Assembly: GCA_031272365.1 (NCBI GenBank)
Contig: JAISTX010000003.1
Span: 24,323 to 88,322 of the forward strand
Length of the DNA: 64,000 nt
Direction of reading: 5' to 3'
DNA from: Eubacteriales Family XIII. Incertae Sedis bacterium
Lineage (GTDB): Bacteria; Bacillota; Clostridia; Peptostreptococcales; Anaerovoracaceae
The first letter of the stretch is position 1; every line of letters begins with the position of its first letter. Shown piece after piece: positions 1 to 8,400 of the stretch. The position numbers and the translations under genes are program-made. The notes beneath the pieces were generated by a model, which searched no databases, had not been told where the DNA came from, and was given only the letters and a program-made list of their open reading frames with translations.

Positions 1-1
1 C

Positions 2-436
2 GCCTGCCACCTCGACGCGCCGCTCGTGGCGGACGCGGTGCTGGGGTTCGACTTCGGCGCGGTGCGCGGCGGGCGGGACGGCGTCATCCTCTTCATCGAA
101 AACGTCGGCAACCTCGTCTGCCCCGCGGAGTTCTCGATCGGCGAGCACATCAAGATGCTCGTCTGCTCGGTCACGGAGGGCAGCGACAAGCCGTACAAAT
201 ACCCGCTCGCCTTCGAGAAGGCGGATCTGGTGCTTTTGAACAAGGTCGACCTTGCGCCATACCTCGACTTCGACGAGGCGTTTTTCATGAAGGGGCTGCG
301 GGCGCTCAACCCGGGCGCGCCGGTCATCCGCTGCTCGTCGAAAACCGGCGAGGGCTTCGGCGAGGCCGCCAGCGTGCTTGAGTCTATGGCGGCCACCGCA
401 TTTTTGGACGGGGGCCTGGCGGGCGATCCCGCATGA
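2..436 (+). CDS. hypB: Hydrogenase nickel incorporation protein HypB (3' part)
   Basis: This is the C-terminal part of the GTPase that delivers nickel to the large subunit of NiFe hydrogenase. The gene is cut by the window edge: frame 2 is open from base 2 and reads ACHLDAPLVADAVL, so the GTG at base 26 is not the real start. Seen features are the HypB signature IENVGNLVCPAEF, the stretch EGSDKPYKYPLAF, the GTPase G4 motif NKVD and a G5-like CSSKTGEG. The Walker A motif and any His-rich N-terminus lie outside the window. The stop codon overlaps the hypF start (ATGA), so the two are translationally coupled. Confidence 0.93.
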   Translation, partial: ACHLDAPLVADAVLGFDFGAVRGGRDGVILFIENVGNLVCPAEFSIGEHIKMLVCSVTEGSDKPYKYPLAFEKADLVLLNKVDLAPYLDFDEAFFMKGLRALNPGAPVIRCSSKTGEGFGEAASVLESMAATAFLDGGLAGDPA

Positions 437-2742
437 CCCCTATGACCCCTGACCGCACCGAGGTCATCACCATCCGCGGCATCGTGCAGGGCGTCGGCTT
501 CCGGCCGACGGTCTGGCGCATCGCCTCGCGCCTCGGGATGCGCGGGCGCGTGCGCAATATGGGCGGCTTTGTGCAGATCGTCGTGACGGACACGCCCGCG
601 CGCATCGACGCGTTTGTGGCGGAGATCCGCGCCGGGCGGCCGCGCATGGCGCGCATCGACCGAGTCGACCGCGAGGCCATCGAGACGGCGCTCTTTTCCG
701 ATTTCCGCATCGCGGAGAGCACGCGCGTCGAGGACGAGATCGCGGTGATCCCCGCCGACATCGCCGTGTGCGACGACTGCCTGCGCGAGTATTTCTCCGC
801 GGGCGACGCGCGGCACGGCTACGGCTATATCTCCTGCACAAACTGCGGGCCCCGGTACACGATCATGGAGCGCCTGCCCTATGACCGGGACACGACGACG
901 ATGGGCGATTTTCCGATGTGCACCCTGTGCGCCTCGGAGTACGGGGACCCTGCGACGCGGCGCTACCATGCGCAGACCGTGTCCTGCCACGACTGCGGGC
1001 CGCAGCCGCTGTGGAAGGCGAACCCGCATTTTTCCGGCCCGGGCTCAGCCGCAGCCGCTGCCGCCGCCGGGAAAGGCGGGGTGTTCGGGCTGAAGGGTGT
1101 CGGGGGGTATTACCTCGTCTGCGACGCTACGGACGAGGGGGCGGTTTCGCTGCTGCGCGAGATCAAGCGGCGCGAGCAGAAGCCGTTCGCAGTGATGTTT
1201 GAGTCGGTGGAAGACGTGCGGCGCTACTGCCGCGTGGGCGCGGCCGAGGAGGCGGAGCTGCTCTCCCCGCGCCGGCCCATCGTGCTGCTGGAGCAGCGGC
1301 CGGTTTTGGACGAAGGCATCCCCGCGCTCGCGGCGGGCGTCTGCCGCCACAGCCGCTTCATCGGCGCCTTCCTGCCGTCGTTTGCTTTGCAGATCGAGCT
1401 GCTGCGCCGGTGCGGCGCGCCGCTCGTCATGACGAGCGCCAACCTCTCGGAGCTGCCGATCCTCACGGAGGACGCGGGGATGTTTGCGCTCATGGAGGAG
1501 CGCGACGGCATCGCGGGCGTGCTCTACCACGAGCGGCGCATCGCGGCGGGGCTCGACGATTCCGTGGTGCGCGTCATCGACGGCACGGCGCAGATCCTGC
1601 GGCGCGCGAAGGGCTACGTGCCCGCGCCCGTCTACCTGCAGGGCGTGGCGGACGCGGTGTCCAAACACGACATGGTGTTTGCGTCGGGCGGGCATCTCAA
1701 GGCGGCGTTCGCGCTTTCCAAGGGGGCCTTCGCGTACCTCAGCCGCCATCTCGGCGACATGGACACGCTCGCGTCGGAATCGTTATTCGAAGAGACGTTT
1801 GCACGCATGAAGGCGTTTTTTGCGATCAAGCCGGGGCGCGTCGCCTGCGACCTGCACCCCCGGTATTTCCCGACGCAGTTTGCGGAGCGCTACGCGGCCG
1901 CGCACGGGCTGCCGGTGCTGCATGTGCAGCACCACCACGCGCACATCGCGTCGGTCATGGCGGAGCACGGGCTCACGGGGCCTGTGATCGGCGTCGCGTT
2001 CGACGGGACGGGGTACGGCACGGACGGCACGGTCTGGGGCGGCGAGGTGCTCGTCTGCGAGGGGGGCGGCTTTGAGCGGTTTTCGCACCTCGCCTGCGCA
2101 GCGATGCTCGGCGGCGACGAGTCGATGCGCGACGCGTGGAAGGCGGCGGTGGCGTACCGGGGCGGGGGGGCGCCTGGCGCTTCGGCGCCTTCGGGGCCTT
2201 CGGACACTTCGCGTGCACCGGCGGCAGAGTTCCACATCAACCTTGAGGAGATCCTCGCTTTCTGCGAACGGAACGCCGTCGCCGAGCGGCAATGGGGCGC
2301 GGCGGAAACCGACGCCGTCTTTAGGGCCATCGCGGCCGGCGTGAACACGGTGCGCAGCTCGAGCATGGGCCGGCTCTTCGACGCGGCGGCGGCGATGCTC
2401 GGCATCTGCCCCGTGAACGCTTACGAAGGGCAGTGCGCCTCGATGCTCGAAAACGCGGCGGAACGCGCCCTGCACGGCAGCGCGGAGGAGCCGGACCGGC
2501 TCGCGCTCCTGTTCCATGAGCGCGTGGCGGCTGCCATCCTTTCGCAGTGCCGCCTGGCGCGGGGCGCGCACGGCATCGGCCAGGTCTGCCTGTCCGGCGG
2601 CGTGTTCCAAAACAAGATCCTCATGGAGGAGGCGCTCCGCCTGCTGCGCGGCGACGCCTTCGAGGTTTTCTACAACGTGCACGTGCCGCCGAACGACGGC
2701 GGGATCGCGGTCGGGCAATGCTATCTCGCGCTGATGCGATAG
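433..2742 (+). CDS. hypF: Carbamoyltransferase HypF
   Basis: HypF makes the carbamoyl group that HypE converts into the cyanide ligands of NiFe hydrogenase. The 769 residues have the usual family length and domain order: an N-terminal acylphosphatase domain (GIVQGVGFRPTVWRIA near residue 15), two zinc-finger pairs (CDDC with CTNC, then CTLC with CHDC, about residues 110-185), a YrdC-like domain (about 200-385), and a Kae1/HypF C-terminal domain with HHHAHIASVM and VAFDGTGYGTDG. A Pro/Ser/Ala-rich insert of about 25 residues near residue 580 is probably a surface loop. The start overlaps the hypB stop by four bases. Its 3' end overlaps mutY by 25 bases. Confidence 0.96.
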   Translation: MTPMTPDRTEVITIRGIVQGVGFRPTVWRIASRLGMRGRVRNMGGFVQIVVTDTPARIDAFVAEIRAGRPRMARIDRVDREAIETALFSDFRIAESTRVEDEIAVIPADIAVCDDCLREYFSAGDARHGYGYISCTNCGPRYTIMERLPYDRDTTTMGDFPMCTLCASEYGDPATRRYHAQTVSCHDCGPQPLWKANPHFSGPGSAAAAAAAGKGGVFGLKGVGGYYLVCDATDEGAVSLLREIKRREQKPFAVMFESVEDVRRYCRVGAAEEAELLSPRRPIVLLEQRPVLDEGIPALAAGVCRHSRFIGAFLPSFALQIELLRRCGAPLVMTSANLSELPILTEDAGMFALMEERDGIAGVLYHERRIAAGLDDSVVRVIDGTAQILRRAKGYVPAPVYLQGVADAVSKHDMVFASGGHLKAAFALSKGAFAYLSRHLGDMDTLASESLFEETFARMKAFFAIKPGRVACDLHPRYFPTQFAERYAAAHGLPVLHVQHHHAHIASVMAEHGLTGPVIGVAFDGTGYGTDGTVWGGEVLVCEGGGFERFSHLACAAMLGGDESMRDAWKAAVAYRGGGAPGASAPSGPSDTSRAPAAEFHINLEEILAFCERNAVAERQWGAAETDAVFRAIAAGVNTVRSSSMGRLFDAAAAMLGICPVNAYEGQCASMLENAAERALHGSAEEPDRLALLFHERVAAAILSQCRLARGAHGIGQVCLSGGVFQNKILMEEALRLLRGDAFEVFYNVHVPPNDGGIAVGQCYLALMR

Positions 2743-3797
2743 CGCTCTGCGCGTGGTTCCGGGAAAACGCGCGGCCGCTCCCGTGGCGGCGCGACGCGGA
2801 TCCCTACCATGTCTGGCTTTCGGAGATCATGCTGCAGCAGACGCGCATCGAGGCCGTCATCCCCTACTACGAGCGGTTCCTGTCGGAGCTGCCCACGATC
2901 CGGGATCTGGCGGCGGTGGATGAGGAGCGGCTCCTCAAGCTGTGGGAGGGGCTCGGGTATTACAGCCGTGCGCGCAACCTGCACCGCGCGGCGAAGGTGG
3001 TTTGCGGGGAACACGGCGGCGTCTTTCCGGATGACGTGGCGGGTATCCGCGCGCTGCCGGGCATCGGGGACTATACGGCGGGTGCCATCGCCTCGATCTG
3101 CTTCGGCCGGAAGGCCCCGGCCGTCGACGGCAATGTGCTGCGGGTGTGCGCGCGGTACGCGGAGCGCTTCGAGCCCGTGACGGAGCCCTCTGTGAAGCGC
3201 CGCGTGACGGAGGCGCTGGAGGCCGTGTACGGCTACCGGGGCGTCAAACCGTCCGACTTGACACAGGGGCTCATGGAGCTCGGCGAGGTGGTCTGCCTGC
3301 CGAGCGGCGCCCTGCGCTGCAGCGTCTGCCCGCTGGCCGGGGGCTGCCGGGCGTATGCGCACGGCACGGCGGCGGATCTGCCCGTCCGCGCACCGAAGAA
3401 GGAGAAGCGCGAGGTGGACGTCACGGTGCTGATCCTCCGCACGGGCGACGGCGATGTCGCCATCCGCAAGCGGCCGGACACGGGGCTGCTCGCGGGGCTC
3501 TGGGAGTTTCCGAACGTGGAGCAGAGGCTGTCGCAGGCGGAGGCGCTGGCTTTCGCCGAGGGGCTCGGCGTGAAACCGTTATGCGCAAAAAAGGGGTTGT
3601 CCCACACGCATGTCTTCACGCATATCCGGTGGCGGATGCGGAGCTATGTGGTGGATGTGGAGGAGGCCGGCGGGGCGGGCACGACGGCGACGGCGAAGCA
3701 GGGCGGCCTGCGCTTCGTCAGCCCGGAGGAGTTGACAGAAACCCACGCCCTCCCGACCGCGTTCCGGAAATTCATCGACTGTATCGCGTCCGTATAA
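2718..3797 (+). CDS. mutY: A/G-specific adenine glycosylase MutY
   Basis: MutY removes adenine mispaired with 8-oxoguanine. From the ATG at 2718 (inside the end of hypF) the protein has 359 residues, a normal MutY length. The open frame extends further upstream, but that part is only hypF read in another frame. Seen: SEIMLQQT with catalytic Glu36, a helix-hairpin-helix LPGIGDYTAGAIA (113-125), catalytic Asp137 in AVDGNV, four cluster cysteines (193, 201, 204, 210), and a Nudix-like C-terminal domain with SHTHVFTHIRWRM. The cysteine spacing is C-X7-C-X2-C-X5-C; the usual first spacing is X6. A repair gene inside a hydrogenase-maturation operon is unusual but the overlap implies co-translation. 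Confidence 0.95.
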   Translation: MLSRADAIALCAWFRENARPLPWRRDADPYHVWLSEIMLQQTRIEAVIPYYERFLSELPTIRDLAAVDEERLLKLWEGLGYYSRARNLHRAAKVVCGEHGGVFPDDVAGIRALPGIGDYTAGAIASICFGRKAPAVDGNVLRVCARYAERFEPVTEPSVKRRVTEALEAVYGYRGVKPSDLTQGLMELGEVVCLPSGALRCSVCPLAGGCRAYAHGTAADLPVRAPKKEKREVDVTVLILRTGDGDVAIRKRPDTGLLAGLWEFPNVEQRLSQAEALAFAEGLGVKPLCAKKGLSHTHVFTHIRWRMRSYVVDVEEAGGAGTTATAKQGGLRFVSPEELTETHALPTAFRKFIDCIASV

Positions 3798-3826
3798 TTG
3801 GAGTTTGAGCTGACCGGAAATCTTGA

Positions 3827-4063
3827 CTTACACATCACCAAAATCTCAAGCAGACGCTCTCGGCGCTTGAAGACTATGCGGTCGAAACCAAAGACTATGA
3901 GCTCGCAGCCGAATACTTCAACACGTGCAGGAAAAGAGGCATCCAGGGTTCGCATACGGATTTTCTCCTTTGCGCCGTCGCCGCAAGAAACGAGCTTCTC
4001 ATCTTCACCCTGGACAAAGATTTCAAGAATTACGCGAAATATATTCCCGTCAAACTGTATTAG
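3827..4063 (+). pseudogene. 3' remnant of a VapC-type PIN-domain toxin
   Basis: Frame 2 is open from 3827 to the TAG at 4061-4063 and reads as the C-terminal part of a VapC toxin: DYELAAEYFNTCRKRGIQG, then SHTDFLLCAVAARN and IFTLDKDFKNYAKYIPVKLY. The conserved acidic residues of the PIN C-terminal half (SHTD and TLDKDF) are intact. There is no usable start; stop codons lie just upstream in this frame (3806, 3824), and the N-terminal half with its first catalytic Asp is missing. No antitoxin is present. The overlapping 101-residue frame beginning at 3798 is a shadow. I infer a deleted toxin-antitoxin locus left as scar between mutY and hypC. Confidence 0.8.
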
Positions 4064-4146
4064 AATACCGCGGCATCGCGTCGGCAACAAAGTAGTGACC
4101 TGATATGATAAACTGATGGGGACCGCTATCGTGTTTGGAGTTTGGT

Positions 4147-4353
4147 ATGTGTGTAGCTTATCCCGGCAGGGTGGAACAGATTGACGGGCGGACGGCCCGG
4201 GTGGATTTCAGAGGGAATGTGGTGAACGTCAACATCGGCGTCGTGGACGTGGAGGTCGGCGACTATGTGCTTGTGCACGCGGGCATGGCCATCGAGGCGA
4301 TGGACGAAGAGAAGGCCCGCGGCATCCTGGAGGTTTTCGAGGACATCCTTTGA
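4147..4353 (+). CDS. hypC: Hydrogenase maturation chaperone HypC
   Basis: HypC is a small chaperone that, with HypD, carries the Fe(CN)2CO unit to the hydrogenase large-subunit precursor. The start is placed at ATG 4147 so that the protein begins MCVAYPGRV, which exposes the essential Cys2; GGAG at 4137-4140 is the ribosome site. A TTG at 4135 in the same frame would put four residues before this conserved start and is rejected. The 68 residues show the family pattern VDFRGNVVNVNIGVVDVEVGDYVLVHAG. The stop overlaps the hypD start. Confidence 0.95.
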   Translation: MCVAYPGRVEQIDGRTARVDFRGNVVNVNIGVVDVEVGDYVLVHAGMAIEAMDEEKARGILEVFEDIL

Positions 4354-5474
4354 ACGAGAAAATCGCGTTTTTGCGGGGCTACGACGGGCCGCCGCTGAAG
4401 ATCATGGAAGTGTGCGGCACGCATACGGCCGCGATCATGAAGAGTGGCATCCGCTCTTTTCTGCCCCCGGGCATCCGGCTCGTGTCCGGGCCGGGCTGCC
4501 CGGTCTGCGTGACGCCGACATCGTATATCGACGCGTGCCTCCGCGTCGCGGGGACGCCAGGCGGCGGCGCCCAGGCCTGCCTCGCGAGCTTCGGCGACAT
4601 GCTGAAAGTGCCCGGGAGCGCGGGCACGACGCTGTCGGACGCGCTCGGCGCGGGGGCGAACGTCCGCATGGTGTACGCGCCCTTCGACGTCCTGCCGCTC
4701 GCGGAGGAAAACCCGGGCACGGAATACGTCGTCGCCGCCGTCGGCTTCGAGACGACGGCCCCGGCCTACGCGCTGCTCATGGAGGAAGCGGACGAGCGGG
4801 GGCTCTCCAACATCCGCCTCCTGCCGGCGCTGAAATCCGCGCTCAGCGCGATCGACTACATCTGCGCCATCGGGGAGGACGTCGACGCCTTCCTCTGCCC
4901 CGGCCATGTCAGCGTGATCACGGGCAGCCGCGCCTACGAGCCGCTCGCGGAAAAATACGGCAAGCCGTTCGTCGTCGCGGGGTTCGAAGCGCGGCATATC
5001 CTCGAGGCGGTGCACCGGTGCGCCATAGACGCCCTCGCCATCCGAAACGAAGGCCGCCCCGGCGCGGTCACGAACCTCTACCCGGAGGCGGTTTCCGAGG
5101 AGGGCAACCCGAAAGCCCTCGCCCTCATCGAGCAATGGTTTGAAAAAGAGGATACGCCGTGGCGCGGCCTCGGGACGATCCCCGCGTCCGGCTACGCCCT
5201 GAAACAGGAAAGAAGGCGGTTCTCCTTTGGCGCTGTGGGGAACGCGTCCGGGGAACCACCTTCGGGTTCGCATGATCCTCAAGATCTAACGGATTTGCAG
5301 GCTTCGCAGGATTCCCTGCCACCGGGCTGCCGCTGCGGGGAGGTCATCCTCGGCCGTATCGACCCGGACGCCTGCCCGCTCTTCGGCGCATCCTGCACGC
5401 CCGCTCACGCCGTCGGCCCCTGCATGGTTTCCTCAGAGGGCGCCTGCGGCATCTGGTTCAAACATAGTCGATGA
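4350..5474 (+). CDS. hypD: Hydrogenase maturation protein HypD
   Basis: HypD is the 4Fe-4S scaffold on which the Fe(CN)2CO group is assembled with HypC. The 374 residues start with TTG overlapping the hypC stop (TTGA). Seen: KIMEVCGTHT, GPGCPVCVTP, CPGHVSVI and the C-terminal cysteine region CGEVILGRIDPDACPLFG followed by VGPCMVSSEGAC. A Ser/Pro/Asp-rich insert of about 30 residues lies before the last cysteine block. In most operons hypE follows hypD; here the 3' end instead overlaps by 17 bases the 3' end of a giant gene on the other strand, so HypE must be encoded elsewhere or be lost. Confidence 0.96.
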   Translation: MNEKIAFLRGYDGPPLKIMEVCGTHTAAIMKSGIRSFLPPGIRLVSGPGCPVCVTPTSYIDACLRVAGTPGGGAQACLASFGDMLKVPGSAGTTLSDALGAGANVRMVYAPFDVLPLAEENPGTEYVVAAVGFETTAPAYALLMEEADERGLSNIRLLPALKSALSAIDYICAIGEDVDAFLCPGHVSVITGSRAYEPLAEKYGKPFVVAGFEARHILEAVHRCAIDALAIRNEGRPGAVTNLYPEAVSEEGNPKALALIEQWFEKEDTPWRGLGTIPASGYALKQERRRFSFGAVGNASGEPPSGSHDPQDLTDLQASQDSLPPGCRCGEVILGRIDPDACPLFGASCTPAHAVGPCMVSSEGACGIWFKHSR

Positions 5475-8400
5475 GCGCTTTCATCTCTTCGTTTTCCGGC
5501 GCTTCTTCTTCCGCTTTTTCCGTCGCGTACTTCGCCGTCAGCATCGTCAGCGCCACGGTCGCCGCGAGGATCACGAAGCTCCAGACCGTGTAGCGGTCCC
5601 CGACCACGACCGGGTTGGTCAGCATCGGCTCCGTCGCCGCGAAGAAGATGATGTTTGCCGCCGCCGCGAGGAACACGCCGATCGCAAAGCGCTTCGCCTT
5701 CTTCCGCTGCTTCTCTTCCACCTTCTCGATCATCTGCTTCCTGCGGAAGACGAGGAAGAGGAAGGCCAGGCCGAACAGGGACGCGATCAGGTTGAGCAGC
5801 GCCCAGGACGGGTCGGGCTCCACCGGCATCGCCTGCGGCGTCTCATCCGGCGCGATCACTTCGGGCTGCGGCAGGAGCTCCTTGATCGGCTCCGGCGCGA
5901 CCTCGCGGATCGTCTCGATGATGCGCTCCGTCACTTCCCTCAGGATGGTCTCCGAGTGCGAATGGTGCACTGCGGCGACCGGCTCCTCTTTCTTCTCGAC
6001 CTTCACATCGCACACCGCCGTCACTTCGTTGTAGTCGCTGTCGACGACCGTGTAGGTCACGCGGTACGTGCCTCCGTTGCTGGTGTCCACGAACCCGGTG
6101 AACGTCACGCGGCTTGTGAGGTTGCCGTCCTCGACGTCCGTCGCCGTCACGCCGTCCATGGCGTTGAACGAGTCGTCCGCTTGCAGCGTGCGCGTCGCCG
6201 GCACGTTCAGCTTCGGCGGGTTGCCGGCTTCGACCTTCACCCGGACGGTCGTCCGGACCGTCTGCTTCGCTTTGACCGCGAACACGACGCTGTGCGTGCC
6301 TGCCTTCTTTGCAAGGTGGTCCGCGATATAGCCGTCGTCGTCCTTCACGAGCACCGGCACGGCCTTGCCGAAGTCCTGGCTGTCCTGGGTCACGCAGACC
6401 GCCTGCGCCTTCGCCGTGCTGATCAGCTCTTCCGCAGTGCCGAGCACCTGGCCGACACGCTTCGAGAAGCCATAGGCGCGGATCGCGTAGCCGTCCGCCA
6501 CGACCCATTCGTCGCCGACGAGCACGATGCAGGATTTCTTCACCGTGTTGAAGTCGCTGTCGGTGACTTCATAGTTTACCTTGTAGTACCCGGCTTTGTC
6601 CGGGTTGACCGGCGCGTCGAACTTCACCGCCGCCGTCAGGTCGCCGTCCTCATGGTCATCGGCCGTCACGCCATCCCGGTACTCCGCTTCGCCGAACGTT
6701 TCGCCGACGGCGATCTGCTTCACCGCGGGCACCGTCAGGATCGGCTCCTCGCCGGTGCAGACCATCGCTTTGATTTGCGTCGTCACGCTGTCACGATCCG
6801 AGACCGCGAAGGTGATGTTGTAGGTGCCCACGGTCGAGCAATACCCGCCGTTGTCTTTCACCTTTGCCTCGACGGCTTTCCCGAAGTCCTCCATCGAGGG
6901 ATCCGTGCAGACCGCCCACACTTCCGCAGACGTGAGCATTTCCTCGTCCGTGCCGCTCACCTGGCCGCGCGTCTTCGTGAAGTCGACCGCGCGGATCGCA
7001 TAGCCGTCGCCCAGTACCCATTCGTCGCCGACGAGCACCACGCTGGACGCCGCCACCGCATTGTGGTCGGAATCCGTCACCGTGTAGGGCACGACATAGA
7101 AGCCTTCCGCCCCCGGCACGACCGTTTCGCCGTACGCCACCTGCGCGGTCAGGTCGCCGTCCTCTTCATCCGAGGCCGACACGTCGGCTCTGTATTCCGC
7201 GTCGCCGAACACCGCGCCCTTGGCAATCTGCCGGACCGGCGGCACGACGAGCGTCGGGAACGAGCCCGGGATGACCGTGGCCTTCACCGGTATCGTCACC
7301 GTCTCTTTGTCCGTGACCGCCAGTACGATGTCGAACATGCCGTGCACGCAATCATCGTACCCGCCAAAGTCGGCGACCGACACCGGCACCGCCGCGCCGA
7401 AGCCCGGGTTGTCCTCGCCGCCGGCCAGCGTCTGCCGCAAGTCGATCGCGACCGCCCCTGCATACCGCACGGCTTCCTCCTCGGAGCCTGTCACCTGGCC
7501 GAGCCGCTTTGTGAAGCTGCTCGCGTTGATGGCATATTCCCCGTCGGGGTCGATCACCCAGGAGTCGCCGACGAGCACCATGCCGCTCTTCGCGACCGTG
7601 TTGTCGTCGCTGTCCGTCACGGTGTACGTCACCTTGTAGAAGCCTTCTTTTTCCGCGTCGACCGTGCCCGTGAAGGAGATGCCGGCGGACAGGGCCGCGT
7701 TGTCGTCCTCTTCGTCCGTCGCGAACACGCCCTGCATGTAGGACGGCTCCGTGTCCGCCTGCGCCCCCACCGGGAACGCGCCGCCGACCGGGATCTGCTT
7801 GACCGCCGGCACATGCAGCACCGGTTTGTTCGCGTTGGAGACGAGCATCGCCACGGAGATCTGCGTCTCCGGCTCCTCCGCCACGCGGAAGGTCAGCGTG
7901 AACGTCTGCTCATAGCCGTCCACAAGCGATGCCGCGCCCACCTCTGAGAAGCCGCCGTCGCTTTCAAGCGCGATGGTCCCCGCCTCCGTGAGGCCGTTCG
8001 TCCGCTGGTAGCTCTTCACATTGGCGTTCTTCGCCTCCTTCAGCGCCGCGAGGTAGCCCTCTGCGTCGCTCGAGAGCGCCAGCATCGCCTTCGCCTCGCG
8101 GATGTTGAGGCGGAAGCCCTTCGCCGTCATCGCGTATTTGTCGCCGTTCGTGCCGTTGCCGCCCTGGCTGTCGTCATAGACGAGCGCCTTCACGGTCTTC
8201 GTCATCGTCGGGTATTCGCTGATCGTCAGCACCGGGGTGTAGGTCCCCGCCGCCGCCGTGTATCCGCCGCCGGTCTGCACCGCCGCCGTCTTCGCCGCGC
8301 CCTTCGTGTCCCAAGCCGCCGCGCCGGACTCCGCGAGGATCTGGCTCTCCTTGTCGGAGGTGGCCACATCGCCCTTCGCGATGACGAAGCTCTTGCCGCT

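Noticed and set aside
3798..4103. 101-codon frame after mutY
   Set aside because: Ser/Arg-rich nonsense translation; the overlapping frame 2 gives a clear VapC C-terminus, so the real content is the remnant.
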